64,000 nt of DNA from Phaeobacter sp. 22II1-1F12B (GCF_002210165.1 NZ_AQQP01000004.1:362015-426014); one strand, 5' to 3'; shown: positions 32,197-42,695, counted from the first letter of the stretch. Translations and numbers: made by a program. Notes: generated by a model not told the origin, from the sequence alone.

Positions 32197-32766
32197 ATGA
32201 ACGGATTCCGGTCAGTTTCCTGCGTTGCGCTCGGCGGCAACCTGCCATTTGGCGAAATGGATCCCTCAATGACGCTAGTCAGCGCGGTGGCGCAACTGGC
32301 TGATCGCGGCCTCATGATTCGCTCTCTAAGCCGTTTTTTCGCGACTCCCTGTTTTCCGGCCGGGGCGGGGCCAGATTTTGTTAACGCTGTTATTCTTCTT
32401 GAATCTAACTTTCCGGCAGAAGGATTGATGAATCAATTACATGCGGTGGAAAAAAACTTTCGTCGCGAAAGGCGGGACCGGTGGGGCGCGAGAACCGTGG
32501 ACCTTGATCTGCTGTTCATGGGGCAGAATGTCACGCCTGACGTGGAGTCGCATCAACTGTGGCGGGAGCTTTCGCTGGAAATGCAGCAGAAAAAGGCGCC
32601 GGATCAGCTTATCCTGCCGCATCCGCGGATGCAGGACCGCGCCTTTGTCCTTGTTCCCATGATGGATATCTGTCCGGACTGGCGCCACCCCATCCTTGGC
32701 ACTACGGTGCGCGAGATGGTGGCCGCCCTGCCGGAAGCCGACCGCGAGGCCGTCCGGCCCCTTTAA
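32197..32766 (+). CDS. folK: 2-amino-4-hydroxy-6-hydroxymethyldihydropteridine diphosphokinase
   Basis: The 189-residue HPPK makes the pyrophosphorylated pterin for folate synthesis from ATP. Signature [15 protein letters not shown] (about 95-109) with the Mg-binding Asp pair, then [17 protein letters not shown] (about 139-155). It is longer than the E. coli enzyme, with an insert (EMDPSMTL) early on. No folP or folB is adjacent; folB/folP must lie elsewhere. Confidence 0.93.
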   Translation: MNGFRSVSCVALGGNLPFGEMDPSMTLVSAVAQLADRGLMIRSLSRFFATPCFPAGAGPDFVNAVILLESNFPAEGLMNQLHAVEKNFRRERRDRWGARTVDLDLLFMGQNVTPDVESHQLWRELSLEMQQKKAPDQLILPHPRMQDRAFVLVPMMDICPDWRHPILGTTVREMVAALPEADREAVRPL

Positions 32767-32887
32767 AAACAAGCCGGCGGGGAGCGGAGAACCCGCATTC
32801 GTGAAGCTTATCGCCTTGTGTTCCAGCGCATTCCGTCTTAGATACGCTATCTCTGTACAGACAAATTGCGAAGCTGGAGATTACACA

Positions 32888-33241
32888 ATGGCCCGCGTGA
32901 CGGTTGAAGACTGCGTAGACAAGGTTCCGAACCGGTTCGAACTGGTGATGCTCGCAGCCCATCGGGCGCGTGAGATCTCGGCAGGGTCCGCCGTGACCGT
33001 GGATCGTGACAACGACAAGAACCCCGTCGTGTCCCTGCGTGAAATCGCGGATGAAACCCAGCGTGCCGACGACCTGCGCGAGCGCCTGATCGAAAGCAAC
33101 CAGAGCCAGATCGAGGTCGACGAACCCGAAGAGGATTCGATGGCGTTGCTGATGGGTGCCGAGGCCGACAAGCCGGCGGACGACGACATGTCCGAGGAAA
33201 AACTGCTTCGGGCTCTTATGGAAGCGCAAGGCCAAGGCTGA
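32888..33241 (+). CDS. rpoZ: RNA polymerase omega subunit
   Basis: The 117-residue omega starts [20 protein letters not shown] and continues [12 protein letters not shown], the family core that clamps beta'. The acidic C-terminal half (about 60-117) is extended, as common in Rhodobacterales. GGAG precedes the ATG at 32888. It is followed 22 bases later by rsh, the conserved rpoZ-rsh order linking RNA polymerase and (p)ppGpp. Confidence 0.96.
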   Translation: MARVTVEDCVDKVPNRFELVMLAAHRAREISAGSAVTVDRDNDKNPVVSLREIADETQRADDLRERLIESNQSQIEVDEPEEDSMALLMGAEADKPADDDMSEEKLLRALMEAQGQG

Positions 33242-33263
33242 GCGGAGTTGGGATGCGGGGCAG

Positions 33264-35396
33264 ATGATTTCAGCAGACGATCTGATCGAGCTGGTCCGCA
33301 ACTACAATCCTAAGACAAACGTACAACGCCTGCGGGACGCCTATGCCTATGGGGCGTCCATGCATGAAGGGCAGTTCCGGCATTCGGGCGAGCCCTATTT
33401 CAGCCATCCGGTTTCCGTAGCCGCTATCCTGACGGAACAGCGGTTGGATGACGCCACGATCATCACCGCCCTGCTGCATGACACCATCGAGGACACCAAG
33501 GCGTCCTATGGCGAGGTCGCGCAGAAATTCGGGGACGAGGTGGCCGGGCTGGTCGATGGCGTCACCAAGCTGACGAACCTGCAACTTTCCAGCGTCGAGA
33601 CCAAGCAGGCGGAGAATTTCCGCAAGCTTTTCATGGCGATGTCCAAGGACCTGCGGGTCATCCTTGTCAAGCTGGCCGACCGCTTGCACAACATGCGCAC
33701 GATCAAGTCGATGCGTCCTGACAAGCAGGTGCAGAAGGCCCGCGAGACGATGGATATCTACGCGCCGCTGGCCGGTCGTATGGGTATGCAGTGGATGCGC
33801 GAAGAGCTTGAGGACCTGTCTTTCCGGGTGCTGAACCCCGAGGGGCGGCAATCGATCATCCGGCGCTTTATCACCTTGCAGCGGGAATCGGGTGACGTGA
33901 TCCCCCGCATCACGCGCGACATGCGCAAGGAACTGGAAAAGGCGGGGATCGAGGCCGAGGTATTCGGTCGCGCCAAGAAGCCCTATTCGATCTGGCGCAA
34001 GATGCAGGAAAAGAAGCAGGGATTTTCCCGGCTCTCGGATATCTACGGGTTCCGGATCATCACGCTGGACGAGGAAGACAGCTATCGTGCGCTGGGCGCG
34101 ATCCATCAGCGTTGGCGCGCGGTGCCGGGGCGGTTCAAGGATTACATCAGCCAGCCCAAGAGCAACGGCTACCGGTCGATCCATACCACGGTTTCGGGCC
34201 GCGACGGCAAACGGGTCGAGGTGCAGATCCGCACTCGCCAGATGCATGACGTGGCCGAAACCGGGGTGGCGGCGCATTGGTCCTATCGTGACGGGGTGCG
34301 CAGCGAGAACCCCTTTGCCGTCGATCCGGCACGCTGGATTTCGTCCCTGACCGAACAGTTCGACGCCGAGGAGAATCACGAGGATTTCCTCGAGGCGGTC
34401 AAGCTCGAGATGTATTCCGACCAGGTGTTCTGTTTCACGCCCAAGGGCGATGTGATCAAGCTGCCGCGCGGGGCGACACCGATCGATTACGCCTATGCGA
34501 TTCATACCCGGATCGGCTCGGCCTGCGTTGGGGCCAAGGTGGACGGAATCCGCGTGCCGCTCTGGACAAGGCTCAAGAACGGGCAGTCGGTCGAGATCAT
34601 CACCGCCGAGGGGCAGGTGCCGCAGGTCAGCTGGCTTGAGATCGCCACGACCGGCAAGGCGCGGACGGCTATCCGTCGTGCGTTGCGCGAGGTCGACCGC
34701 GACCGTTTCGTGAAGCTCGGCAAGGAACTGGCGCGCGCGGCTTTCGAACATGTGGGGCGCAAGGCGACGGACAAGGTACTTGAGACCGCGTCGAAACACC
34801 TGCGCATCGACGGGCGGCGCGAATTGCTGGCCCGGCTGGGCAGCGCCGAGCTGACCTCGCATGACGTGGTGCAGGCGGTCTATCCCGACCTGATCCGCTC
34901 TGAGGACGATCAGATTTCACCGCGCCGTGCTGTTGTCGGCCTTGAACCGGGGCAGTCGTTTGAACGCGCCACCTGCTGCCAGCCGCTGCCCGGAGAACGG
35001 ATCGTGGGAATCACTTTTCGCGGCAGAGGTGTGGTCGTCCATGCCATTTACTGCGACAGGTTGAGCGAATACGAAAACCAGCCCGAACGCTGGGTCGATC
35101 TGCAGTGGCAGGGAGGCACGCATCCGGCGGTTTATGGTGCGACCATTGATCTTACCATCGGCAATGATGCTGGTGTTTTGGGCCGCATCTGCACATTGAT
35201 TGGGGAAAAGAAGGCAAATATCTCGAATCTTGTGTTTGTAGATCGAAAGCCCGACTTTTATCGCCTTATGATCGACGTGGAATTAAGGGACGCTGAACAA
35301 CTTCACTCCTTAATGCTGACACTCGAAGCGGATAGCGATGTCGCTGCGGTTGAACGTTACCGCGAGAAAGCCCAGGTACCGGCCCGGGCCGGATAA
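33264..35396 (+). CDS. rsh: bifunctional (p)ppGpp synthetase/hydrolase (Rsh)
   Basis: The 710-residue enzyme has an HD hydrolase domain (SHPVSVAAIL, LLHDTIEDT), a synthetase domain with YGFRII, SQPKSNGYRSIHTTV, then TGS (CFTPKGDVIKLPRGATPIDYAYAIHT) and a C-terminal ACT domain. Since the HD motif is intact it should hydrolyse as well as make (p)ppGpp, the only Rsh in most alphaproteobacteria. The ATG at 33264 follows GGGG; the longer frame upstream overlaps rpoZ. Confidence 0.96.
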   Translation: MISADDLIELVRNYNPKTNVQRLRDAYAYGASMHEGQFRHSGEPYFSHPVSVAAILTEQRLDDATIITALLHDTIEDTKASYGEVAQKFGDEVAGLVDGVTKLTNLQLSSVETKQAENFRKLFMAMSKDLRVILVKLADRLHNMRTIKSMRPDKQVQKARETMDIYAPLAGRMGMQWMREELEDLSFRVLNPEGRQSIIRRFITLQRESGDVIPRITRDMRKELEKAGIEAEVFGRAKKPYSIWRKMQEKKQGFSRLSDIYGFRIITLDEEDSYRALGAIHQRWRAVPGRFKDYISQPKSNGYRSIHTTVSGRDGKRVEVQIRTRQMHDVAETGVAAHWSYRDGVRSENPFAVDPARWISSLTEQFDAEENHEDFLEAVKLEMYSDQVFCFTPKGDVIKLPRGATPIDYAYAIHTRIGSACVGAKVDGIRVPLWTRLKNGQSVEIITAEGQVPQVSWLEIATTGKARTAIRRALREVDRDRFVKLGKELARAAFEHVGRKATDKVLETASKHLRIDGRRELLARLGSAELTSHDVVQAVYPDLIRSEDDQISPRRAVVGLEPGQSFERATCCQPLPGERIVGITFRGRGVVVHAIYCDRLSEYENQPERWVDLQWQGGTHPAVYGATIDLTIGNDAGVLGRICTLIGEKKANISNLVFVDRKPDFYRLMIDVELRDAEQLHSLMLTLEADSDVAAVERYREKAQVPARAG

Positions 35397-35426
35397 TTTT
35401 AACTCGGGATCAAGAAGGACGTCCCC

Positions 35427-36086
35427 TTGGTATTCAGACGCCGTGACCGACGCTCCGTTTTGCGCGCGACCTCGGACTTTGTGTATCCGCGTGGGGGCTG
35501 GACCCGTGCCGCTCTTTACGTCAAGCACCGGGTCCGCCGTCTGCCAGACACGCCGGAGCGTATCGCAAGGGGCATCGGCGCGGGCGTCTTCACGACTTTC
35601 ACGCCGTTTTACGGGATGCATTTTATCGTCGCGGCCATCGTGGCCAAGCTGTGCCGGGGCAATATCCTTGCCGCGCTTATGGGCACGTTTTTCGGCAACC
35701 CGCTGACCTATGTGCCGATTGGTCTGATCTCGCTGAAGATGGGGCATTTCATCCTCGGGACGAACTTTGACGACCGGGCGCATCGTTCGTTCGGCGGCAA
35801 GTTTGTCGATGCGGCGGATGATCTCAAGGATAACTTCTTTGCCCTGTTTACCGAGCGTACCGCCGATTGGCACGGGCTGAGCGTCTTCTATCACGAGGTT
35901 TTCTTTCCCTACCTGATTGGCGGGCTGCTGCCGGGGATCGTGGCCGGGCTGGTGGCGTCCTACCTGTCTCTGCCGCTGATCCGGGCCTACAAGAAGCGCC
36001 GCAAGGGCGCGATTAAGGCCAAGTTCGAGGCGATCAAGAAAAAGGCCGCCGCTCAGCACGATCCGCGCGGGCAGGGCGTCGAGTAG
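35427..36086 (+). CDS. DUF2062 domain membrane protein
   Basis: The 219-residue protein has the DUF2062 pattern GIGAGVFTTFTPFYGMHFIVAAIVAKLCRGN (about 48-78), hydrophobic helices and FGNPLTYVPI, and a Lys-rich cytoplasmic tail. The function is unknown. The start is a TTG at 35427 with AGAAGGA 10 bases before it; no ATG lies within the conserved N-terminus. It lies 30 bases after rsh. Confidence 0.85.
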   Translation: MVFRRRDRRSVLRATSDFVYPRGGWTRAALYVKHRVRRLPDTPERIARGIGAGVFTTFTPFYGMHFIVAAIVAKLCRGNILAALMGTFFGNPLTYVPIGLISLKMGHFILGTNFDDRAHRSFGGKFVDAADDLKDNFFALFTERTADWHGLSVFYHEVFFPYLIGGLLPGIVAGLVASYLSLPLIRAYKKRRKGAIKAKFEAIKKKAAAQHDPRGQGVE

Positions 36087-36184
36087 GCCGGTTCGGCTGT
36101 GCTTTTCCCCGCGTGTGAAGAGGTGTTCACCTTCTGCCCGTGACTCACTAGTTTGGCCGCGAAATGACCATGAAGGAGTCGGCC

Positions 36185-36934
36185 ATGACGCGGGAAAAGC
36201 TGCGCCTCGGGGTGAATATCGACCATGTAGCGACAGTGCGGAACGCAAGGGGCGGGGCCTATCCCGATCCGCTGCGCGCGGCGCGTATCGCCGAGGCGGC
36301 CGGGGCTGACGGGATCACCGCCCACCTGCGCGAGGACCGGCGTCACATCAGCGATGCGGATATCGACGGGCTGATGGCGACGCTGAGCGTGCCGCTGAAC
36401 TTTGAGATGGCTGCCACGCCCGAGATGCAGGCCATTGCCCTGCGCCACAAGCCGCATGCGGTCTGCATCGTGCCGGAAAAGCGCGAGGAACGCACCACCG
36501 AGGGCGGGCTGGAAGTCGCCCGTGAGGAAAACCGGCTGGCGCATTTCATCGCGCCGCTGCGCGAGGCCGGGTGCCGCGTGTCGATCTTTATCGCCGCTGA
36601 CAAGCGCCAGATCGAGGCGGCGCATCGGATCGGGGCCGAGGTGATCGAGCTGCATACAGGCGCCTATTGCGACGCGGATGCCGAGGGCCGGATCGAGCAC
36701 CGCGACCGCGAACTTGAAGCCCTGCGCGAGATGTCTGCCTTTGCGCATTCGCTTGGGCTTGAGGTGCACGCGGGACATGGTCTGACCTATGATACTGTCA
36801 AACCGGTCGCCGCTTTCCCCGAGGTGCGCGAGCTGAACATCGGGCATTTCCTGATCGGCGAGGCGATCTTTCGCGGGCTGGAACCCGCGATTTCCGAAAT
36901 GCGTCGCCTGATGGACGAAGCGCGCGATGGCTGA
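36185..36934 (+). CDS. pdxJ: pyridoxine 5'-phosphate synthase
   Basis: The 249-residue TIM barrel closes the pyridoxine ring from 1-deoxyxylulose 5-phosphate and aminoacetone phosphate. Motifs: [18 protein letters not shown] at the start, [41 protein letters not shown], and [20 protein letters not shown] is 7 bases before the ATG at 36185. Its end overlaps lysE by 8 bases. Confidence 0.96.
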   Translation: MTREKLRLGVNIDHVATVRNARGGAYPDPLRAARIAEAAGADGITAHLREDRRHISDADIDGLMATLSVPLNFEMAATPEMQAIALRHKPHAVCIVPEKREERTTEGGLEVAREENRLAHFIAPLREAGCRVSIFIAADKRQIEAAHRIGAEVIELHTGAYCDADAEGRIEHRDRELEALREMSAFAHSLGLEVHAGHGLTYDTVKPVAAFPEVRELNIGHFLIGEAIFRGLEPAISEMRRLMDEARDG

Positions 36935-37556
36935 CCCGGCGCTGATCCTGCCGCTTTCGGCGGTGCTGACTGGTTGGATGGTGGCGGGCGGCAGCCCCGG
37001 TCCCGCAACGCTGGCGATTTCGGGCACCTCAATGCAACTCGGCCGCCGGGCGGGCCTGACCATCGCGCTGGGCGTGCTGATGGGCTCGGCCACATGGGGC
37101 ATTGCGGCGGCGCTTGGGTTTTCGGCGGTAATGGTCGCGAACGCGTGGCTGTTCGAAGTGCTGCGCTATATAGGCGCCGCCTATCTCATGTATCTCGCGG
37201 TGAAATCCCTGCGTTCGGCATGGGGGGGCGACCCCGTTGCGCCGATTACGCCCGGGCGGCAGAGGTCGCTGTTCTACAAGGGCTTGCTTTTGCACCTGAC
37301 CAACCCCAAGGCGATCCTGGGCTGGGGCGCGATCTATGCCATTGCGCTGGCGCCGGATGCGGGAACGGCGTCGGTCTGGCGGCTGTTCCTGTCGCTGGTT
37401 TCGGCCTCGTCGGTGGTGTTTCTTGGCTATGCGTTGATCTTTTCATGGCGTCCGGTGGCGCTCGGCTATGCGCGGGTCAAACGCTGGTTCGAACTGACTT
37501 TCGCGGTGCTTTTCGGCGCGGCCAGCTTCAAGATCCTGACGGCGCGGCTGACATGA
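36927..37556 (+). CDS. LysE family transporter
   Basis: The 209-residue protein has six hydrophobic helices and the LysE/RhtB entry [35 protein letters not shown] (SPGP near residue 25), then [18 protein letters not shown] and [11 protein letters not shown]. It is probably an amino-acid exporter. It overlaps pdxJ and acpS and therefore belongs to that transcription unit. Confidence 0.9.
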   Translation: MADPALILPLSAVLTGWMVAGGSPGPATLAISGTSMQLGRRAGLTIALGVLMGSATWGIAAALGFSAVMVANAWLFEVLRYIGAAYLMYLAVKSLRSAWGGDPVAPITPGRQRSLFYKGLLLHLTNPKAILGWGAIYAIALAPDAGTASVWRLFLSLVSASSVVFLGYALIFSWRPVALGYARVKRWFELTFAVLFGAASFKILTARLT

Positions 37557-37969
37557 TCATCGGAATCGGCACGGATCTTGCCAATATCGAAAGAATCTCG
37601 GCCACGCTCGATCGGTTCGGCGACCGGTTCCGCAACCGCGTCTTCACCGATATCGAGCAGGCCAAGGCGGAACGCCGCGCGGACACACCCGGCACCTATG
37701 CGAAACGCTGGGCGGCCAAGGAAGCCTGCTCCAAGGCGCTGGGCACCGGGCTGCGCATGGGTATCGCGTGGAAGGACATGTCGGTCAAGAACCTGCGCAC
37801 CGGACAGCCGGTGATGGAGGTGACGGGCTGGGCCAAGTCGCGGCTTGAGGAGCTGACCCCACCGGGGCACGAGGCCATCATCCATGTCACGCTGACCGAC
37901 GATCACCCATGGGCGCAGGCGATGGTGGTGATCGAGGCGCGGCCTTTGCCGGAAAAGACCGGGTCATGA
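37553..37969 (+). CDS. acpS: holo-[acyl-carrier-protein] synthase
   Basis: The 138-residue enzyme transfers 4'-phosphopantetheine from CoA to acyl carrier protein. Motif 1 is [15 protein letters not shown] (Asp8) and motif 2 [18 protein letters not shown] (about 50-67, Glu58). The ATGA overlap with the LysE gene fixes the start at 37553. It precedes lepB-rnc-era, an order common in alphaproteobacteria. Confidence 0.95.
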   Translation: MIIGIGTDLANIERISATLDRFGDRFRNRVFTDIEQAKAERRADTPGTYAKRWAAKEACSKALGTGLRMGIAWKDMSVKNLRTGQPVMEVTGWAKSRLEELTPPGHEAIIHVTLTDDHPWAQAMVVIEARPLPEKTGS

Positions 37970-38103
37970 ACATACCTGTCTGTCTTGTCCCGGATGACGG
38001 ACGGACATCGGTAAGCCCCTGCGTATCCGGCCCGTTCCCGGCGCTACCATGTAACGCAGGGTCGGGCTTTGCCTTGACACCGGCGGGGCGCAGCCGCATG
38101 TAG
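37966..38103 (+). CDS. possible 45-residue coupled ORF
   Basis: An ATG at 37966 overlaps the acpS stop in ATGA and opens 45 codons in the acpS-lepB gap. Composition is unremarkable, with Pro, Cys and Ser but no helix or signal. It may simply be chance; the gap is otherwise empty. Confidence 0.2.
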   Translation: MNIPVCLVPDDGRTSVSPCVSGPFPALPCNAGSGFALTPAGRSRM

Positions 38104-38135
38104 CCCGCGAACCTTATCGAGCCCCGGAGAGCCGA

Positions 38136-38972
38136 ATGGCCAGCAAAGAGAAGTCAGGAAATTCCGTCATCGAGACGATCAAGACCATCGTCTATGCGCT
38201 GCTCATCGCCGGGGTTTTCCGCACCCTGTTCTTCCAGCCGTTCTGGATTCCGTCAGGGTCGATGAAAGAGACATTGCTGATCGGCGATTTCCTTTTCGTG
38301 AACAAGATGGCCTATGGCTATTCCTACGCCTCCTGTCCAAGCGTGAAGATTCCCCAGATCGGGATCAATATCGATGCCGAGGATATCTGTGGCTGGATGA
38401 AGGGCGACAACGATCGCATCATCGGCGGTGAACCCGAACGCGGCGACGTGGTCGTGTTCCGCCACCCGGTCAACGGCAGCGATTTCATCAAGCGTCTGGT
38501 CGGGCTTCCCGGCGACCGCGTGCAGGTGAGAGAAGGCGTGCTGATCATCAACGACACCCCGGTCGAGCTTCAGGCTGACGGTGATTTCGAAGAGATCATG
38601 GAACGTCAGGGCCCCGAAGGCTCGCCCCCGCGCTGCGAAAACGCGCCGGTCGGCATGGGCGCCGTCTGCACCAAGTCGCGCCAGATTGAGACCCTGCCCA
38701 ACGGCGTCAGCCACCCGATCCTGAACGTCGGCAACATGGGACTGGACAACACAGGCGTCTACGTGGTGCCCGAAGGGCATTATTTCTTCATGGGTGACAA
38801 CCGCGACAACTCCACCGACAGCCGTGTGCCGCAGACTGCGGGTGGCGTTGGCTACGTGCCCTACGAAAACCTGATCGGTCGCGCCGACCGGATCATGTTC
38901 TCCTCAGCCGGACGGTCGATGCTGTTCTTCTGGACATGGCGGGGTGACCGGTTCTTCAAGGGGATCGAGTGA
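38136..38972 (+). CDS. lepB: signal peptidase I
   Basis: The 278-residue membrane protease removes Sec and Tat signal peptides. An N-terminal helix (about 12-31) is followed by the catalytic Ser42 (PSGSMKETL), general base Lys119 ([12 protein letters not shown]) and box [12 protein letters not shown] (about 229-239). The stop overlaps the rnc start (GTGA). Confidence 0.96.
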   Translation: MASKEKSGNSVIETIKTIVYALLIAGVFRTLFFQPFWIPSGSMKETLLIGDFLFVNKMAYGYSYASCPSVKIPQIGINIDAEDICGWMKGDNDRIIGGEPERGDVVVFRHPVNGSDFIKRLVGLPGDRVQVREGVLIINDTPVELQADGDFEEIMERQGPEGSPPRCENAPVGMGAVCTKSRQIETLPNGVSHPILNVGNMGLDNTGVYVVPEGHYFFMGDNRDNSTDSRVPQTAGGVGYVPYENLIGRADRIMFSSAGRSMLFFWTWRGDRFFKGIE

Positions 38973-39652
38973 AACTCTCGGCCGAACTGCGCGCCTTCGA
39001 GGGGCGGATCGGGCATCGTTTCGCCAACCCCGAGTTGCTGATACGTGCGCTGACCCATGGTTCGGTCTCTTCCCCCACGCGCGAGGATAACCAGCGTCTG
39101 GAATTCCTTGGGGACCGCGTGCTGGGGCTGGTCATGGCCAGCGCCCTGCTGGAACACGACAAGGGCGCGACCGAAGGCCAGCTGGCCCCCCGTTTCAACG
39201 CGCTGGTGCGCAAGGAAACCTGCGCCGATGTGGCGCGGCAGGTCGGACTGGGCGAAGTGCTGAAACTGGGCCGTTCGGAGATGCTCTCGGGCGGCCGTCG
39301 CAAGCAGGCGCTGCTGGGCGATGCCATCGAGGCAGTGATCGCCGCTGTCTATCGCGATTCCGGTTTCGATGCGGCGCGGGACATGATCCTGCGGCTCTGG
39401 GGCAATCGCATCACGAATGTCGAAGAAGACGCCCGCGACGCCAAGACCTCCTTGCAGGAATGGGCGCAGGCGCGTGGCGATACCCCGCCAACCTATACCC
39501 AGATATCGCGCGACGGCCCCGATCATGCCCCGGTTTTCACCATTGCCGCGCGGCTCAGCGACGGTACCGAGGCCCGCGCCACCGCTGGATCCAAGCGGCA
39601 GGCCGAGCAGGCCGCCGCTGCCGCATTGATGACCAAGCTCGACAAGGGCTGA
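38969..39652 (+). CDS. rnc: ribonuclease III
   Basis: The 227-residue double-strand RNase has the signature [15 protein letters not shown] (about 42-56) with the metal-binding Glu/Asp, [12 protein letters not shown] (second acidic site) and a dsRNA-binding domain in the last 70 residues ([18 protein letters not shown]). The start is GTG at 38969, overlapping lepB. In most relatives era follows directly; here an enoyl-CoA hydratase-like gene intervenes. Confidence 0.95.
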   Translation: MKLSAELRAFEGRIGHRFANPELLIRALTHGSVSSPTREDNQRLEFLGDRVLGLVMASALLEHDKGATEGQLAPRFNALVRKETCADVARQVGLGEVLKLGRSEMLSGGRRKQALLGDAIEAVIAAVYRDSGFDAARDMILRLWGNRITNVEEDARDAKTSLQEWAQARGDTPPTYTQISRDGPDHAPVFTIAARLSDGTEARATAGSKRQAEQAAAAALMTKLDKG

Positions 39653-39746
39653 GCAAGGCTTGCCAGTTGCCGGGGAATGCGGGCAATCTGGGGTCAGCCG
39701 GATGCTCTGAGCTTTCCGGCAAATTGCCCAAGGAAAGAATTTAGCG

Positions 39747-40517
39747 ATGAACCAGATGTCCCCGCCCGATCTCGTCTCCGAGTCGCTGGCCGATGGTGTG
39801 CTGACGCTGACGCTGGGGGGCGGCAAGGCCCATCCGCTGTCGCTTGGCATGATCGCGGCCCTGCACCGCAGCATTCACCGCGCCGCCGAGGACACCTCGG
39901 TCCGGGTGGTGGTGATCCACGGGCCAGGGCCCATCTTCTGCGCGGGCCACGACCTCAAGGAAATCGCCCGCCACCGCGAAGATGGTGACAAGGGCCGCGC
40001 CTATCTCGAACAGCTCTTCAACAGCTGCGGCGCGATGATGAAGGCCGTCACACTCTGCCCGAAACCTACCATCGCAGCGGTCGAAGGCGTGGCGACGGCG
40101 GGCGGTTTGCAGCTTGTCGCCGCCTGCGACCTTTCCTTTGCCTCGGACGCCTCGCGTTACTGCCTGCCCGGCGTCAATAACGGCGGTTTCTGCACCACCC
40201 CGGCCGTGGCGGTCGCCCGGGTGATCGGGCGCAAGCAGGTGATGGAAATGGCGCTCTCGGGTGAGATGTTCGATGCCGACTGGGCGCGCGGCGCGGGTCT
40301 GATCAACCGCTCAATGCTGGTCGAAGAGCTTCTGCCCTTCGTCAATGACTTTGCCGCCCGCCTCGCCACCCGCCACCAGCCCGCCATCGCGGCGGGCAAG
40401 CAGACGCTTTACCGCCAGCTCGAAATGCCGCTGGAACTGGCCTATGTGCATGCGACCTCGGTGATGATCGACCATTTCATGGATCCGGAACGGATCGAGA
40501 GGGAACCCAAGCGGTAG
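39747..40517 (+). CDS. enoyl-CoA hydratase/isomerase family protein
   Basis: The 256-residue crotonase-fold protein has the oxyanion-hole segment IFCAGHDLKEIA (about 68-79) and TAGGLQLVAACDLSFAS (about 117-133). In hydratases the second segment carries a catalytic Glu (GGGxE); here it is Gln/Leu. The second Glu, normally in PEI, is replaced in LPGVNNGGF. It resembles the ECHDC3-like group and may not be a classical hydratase. It is inserted between rnc and era. Confidence 0.82.
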   Translation: MNQMSPPDLVSESLADGVLTLTLGGGKAHPLSLGMIAALHRSIHRAAEDTSVRVVVIHGPGPIFCAGHDLKEIARHREDGDKGRAYLEQLFNSCGAMMKAVTLCPKPTIAAVEGVATAGGLQLVAACDLSFASDASRYCLPGVNNGGFCTTPAVAVARVIGRKQVMEMALSGEMFDADWARGAGLINRSMLVEELLPFVNDFAARLATRHQPAIAAGKQTLYRQLEMPLELAYVHATSVMIDHFMDPERIEREPKR

Positions 40518-40578
40518 AAGGCACTGGTGAAGCGCGTGTTTCTCCTGTAATTCCGCCGCTTCGAGAGAAAAGGATCAC

Positions 40579-41487
40579 ATGATGAGCACACGCGCGGGAT
40601 TTGTCGCCCTGATCGGAGAGCCCAACGCGGGCAAGTCCACCCTGCTCAATCGCATGGTCGGGGCCAAGGTTTCCATCGTCACCCACAAGGTGCAGACGAC
40701 CCGTGCGCGCATTCGCGGCGTTGCAATGGAGGGCGACACGCAGATCGTCTTTGTCGATACGCCGGGCCTCTTCAAACCGCGCCGCAGGCTTGACCGCGCG
40801 ATGGTCGCCGCCGCCTGGGGCGGGGCCGCCGATGCCGATGTCGTCGTGCTCATGGTCGAGGCGCATCGCGGCATCACCGAAGGTGTCGAGAGCATCCTCG
40901 AAGGTCTTGGCGATATCGGTCAGGGCCGCACCGTCGCGCTTGCCATCAACAAGATCGACCGGGTGCCGTCCGAAACCCTGCTCGGTCTGACCAAGGGACT
41001 GAACGACCGCTACGCTTTCGCCGAAACCTTCATGATATCGGCGGAAAAAGGCCATGGCGTCGATGCCCTGCGCCAGTGGCTCGCGCAGCAGCTTCCCGAA
41101 GGCCCCTGGCTTTACCCCGAGGACCAGATCGCCGATCTGCCGATGCGGATGATCGCCGCCGAGATGACCCGCGAAAAGCTCACCCTGCGCCTGCATCAGG
41201 AACTGCCCTACCAGATGACGGTGGAAACCGAGAACTGGGAAGATCGCAAGGACGGCAGCGCGAAAATCGATCAGGTCATCTATGTCGTTCGTGATGGCCA
41301 CAAGGGCATCGTGCTCGGCCACAAAGGCGAAACCGTCAAATCCGTCGGCAAGGCCGCCCGCGAAGAGCTCGAGGAATTCCTTGGCCGCAAGGTGCACCTC
41401 TTCCTGCAGGTCAAGGTCCGCCCCAACTGGCTCGAGGAATCGGAACGCTACTCGGAAATGGGTCTCGACTTCAAAGACGGGGCCTGA
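40579..41487 (+). CDS. era: ribosome-maturation GTPase Era
   Basis: The 302-residue GTPase binds the 3' end of 16S rRNA. G1 GEPNAGKSTLLN (about 13-24), G3 DTPGL (about 60-64), G4 NKID (about 125-128) and a C-terminal KH domain with VIYVVRDGHKGIVLGHKGETVK (about 234-255, the GxxG loop). Two adjacent ATGs; the first is preceded by AAGGA. It is followed by a repeat element. Confidence 0.96.
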   Translation: MMSTRAGFVALIGEPNAGKSTLLNRMVGAKVSIVTHKVQTTRARIRGVAMEGDTQIVFVDTPGLFKPRRRLDRAMVAAAWGGAADADVVVLMVEAHRGITEGVESILEGLGDIGQGRTVALAINKIDRVPSETLLGLTKGLNDRYAFAETFMISAEKGHGVDALRQWLAQQLPEGPWLYPEDQIADLPMRMIAAEMTREKLTLRLHQELPYQMTVETENWEDRKDGSAKIDQVIYVVRDGHKGIVLGHKGETVKSVGKAAREELEEFLGRKVHLFLQVKVRPNWLEESERYSEMGLDFKDGA

Positions 41488-41505
41488 TCGGATGACCGGC
41501 TGTTT

Positions 41506-41536
41506 CCTCTTGCCGAAAATACTCCTGCCGGAGGCA
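41506..41536 (+). repeat. dispersed 3'-end element, copy C
   Basis: Nineteen bases after the era stop: CCTCTTGCCGAAAATACTCC then TGCCGGAGGCAT. It shares the second half (A/T-rich, CC(C/T)CC(T)GCCGGAGGCAT) and orientation with copies A and B, but has a different first half (TTGCCGAA instead of TTTGGGTCTC). Confidence 0.55.
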
Positions 41537-41571
41537 TCCGCGCTTTCGACCGGCGCAGGTGCAGCAAAGGC

Positions 41572-41904
41572 ATGACAAGACTTGCCGCCGAATTCTGGGT
41601 ACAGGCCTATCTCGCGCGGCTGCGGCTGAACGATATCCCCGCTTTCGTGGTTGCGCGGGGCGATGACATGGCGGGGGCCGTTCTCGTCAAGCTCAACACG
41701 CTCGACGGGCAGGCCCGCGCCTTCCAGCGCAGTTTCGACCTGATGACCGGCGCGCGGAACTGGGCCATCCTTACCGAAGGGGACGAACCCGAGGTCGACG
41801 CGGCAATCGCCCGCCAGCGAGGCTTCGACCCCGATCTCTGGGTGATCGAGGTCGAGGACAGGGCGGGCCGCCATCTGCTCGACGAACCGGGGCTGGCGGA
41901 CTGA
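41572..41904 (+). CDS. DUF1491 family protein
   Basis: The 110-residue protein has the DUF1491 look: [39 protein letters not shown], followed by [16 protein letters not shown]. It is an alphaproteobacteria-specific conserved family of unknown function, often beside era and recO, as here. It ends one base before recO. Confidence 0.85.
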   Translation: MTRLAAEFWVQAYLARLRLNDIPAFVVARGDDMAGAVLVKLNTLDGQARAFQRSFDLMTGARNWAILTEGDEPEVDAAIARQRGFDPDLWVIEVEDRAGRHLLDEPGLAD

Positions 41905-41905
41905 G

Positions 41906-42637
41906 ATGGACTGGCGCGATCATGGCATCCTTCTGGGCCAGCGCCGCCACGGCGAGACCTCTGCCATCATCGAAGTTTTCACGCGCGACCATGGCAGACA
42001 TGCGGGAATCGTGCGCGGCGGCACCAGTCGCAAGATCGCGCCGATCCTGCAACCGGGCGCCCAGCTCGACGTGACATGGCGCGCCCGGCTCGAAGATCAC
42101 ATGGGCAGCTTCACCGTCGAACCGATGCGCAGCCGCGCGGCGGCGGCGATGTCCGGGCGTCTGGCGCTGGCCGGTCTCAACGCGGTCTGCGCGCTGCTGC
42201 GGTTTTGCCTGCCCGAACGCGAAGCGCATCATGCGCTCTACCAGCGCAGTGAGCAGCTTCTCGACCTGCTGGGGCAGGACGACATCTGGCCGCTCGCCTA
42301 TCTGAAATGGGAAATGGCCCTGCTCGAGGAAATGGGGTTTGGTCTCGATCTGAGCGCCTGCGCCGCGACCGGCACCAATGAGGAGCTGATCTATGTCTCG
42401 CCCCGCTCGGGCAAGGCCGTGTCGCGGCAGGGGGCGGGGGAATGGGCCGACCGCATGCTGCCCCTGCCTGATTTCCTTGGCATGGGGGCGGAAATTACCG
42501 ATGCGGGCATCGCCGAAGGCTATCGCATGACCGGGTATTTCCTCGAAAACAAGCTCGCCCCGGCGCTGGGGCACAAGCCTCTGCCCGAGGCGCGCGCCCG
42601 TTTCACCGAATTGTTCACCCGGCTTTCGCATCTTTGA
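41906..42637 (+). CDS. recO: DNA repair protein RecO
   Basis: The 243-residue mediator loads RecA onto SSB-coated DNA with RecR. N-terminal OB fold [38 protein letters not shown] (about 2-39); the helical C-terminal part contains [28 protein letters not shown]. The Cys4 zinc site of many RecO proteins is absent. It is the last gene of the plus-strand run, convergent with zinT. Confidence 0.93.
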   Translation: MDWRDHGILLGQRRHGETSAIIEVFTRDHGRHAGIVRGGTSRKIAPILQPGAQLDVTWRARLEDHMGSFTVEPMRSRAAAAMSGRLALAGLNAVCALLRFCLPEREAHHALYQRSEQLLDLLGQDDIWPLAYLKWEMALLEEMGFGLDLSACAATGTNEELIYVSPRSGKAVSRQGAGEWADRMLPLPDFLGMGAEITDAGIAEGYRMTGYFLENKLAPALGHKPLPEARARFTELFTRLSHL

Positions 42638-42649
42638 TGCGCCCCGGCT

Positions 42650-42677
42650 CTGATGGGCGCGCGCCTGCACCCATCAG
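42650..42677. terminator. hairpin between convergent recO and zinT
   Basis: CTGATGGG (42650-42657) and CCCATCAG (42670-42677) pair perfectly across a 12-base GC-rich loop. There is no T run on either strand; it is likely a weak or Rho-assisted bidirectional end. Confidence 0.45.
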
Positions 42678-42695
42678 GCATAGACGGGCGCGTTC

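Noticed and set aside
33270..34862. 530-codon frame antisense to rsh
   Set aside because: rsh domains (HD, synthetase, TGS, ACT) occupy the plus strand; the antisense frame is a bias artefact.
37909..38103. 64-residue frame beginning inside acpS
   Set aside because: The part inside acpS is out of frame; only the ATGA-coupled 45-codon section is worth a low-confidence note.
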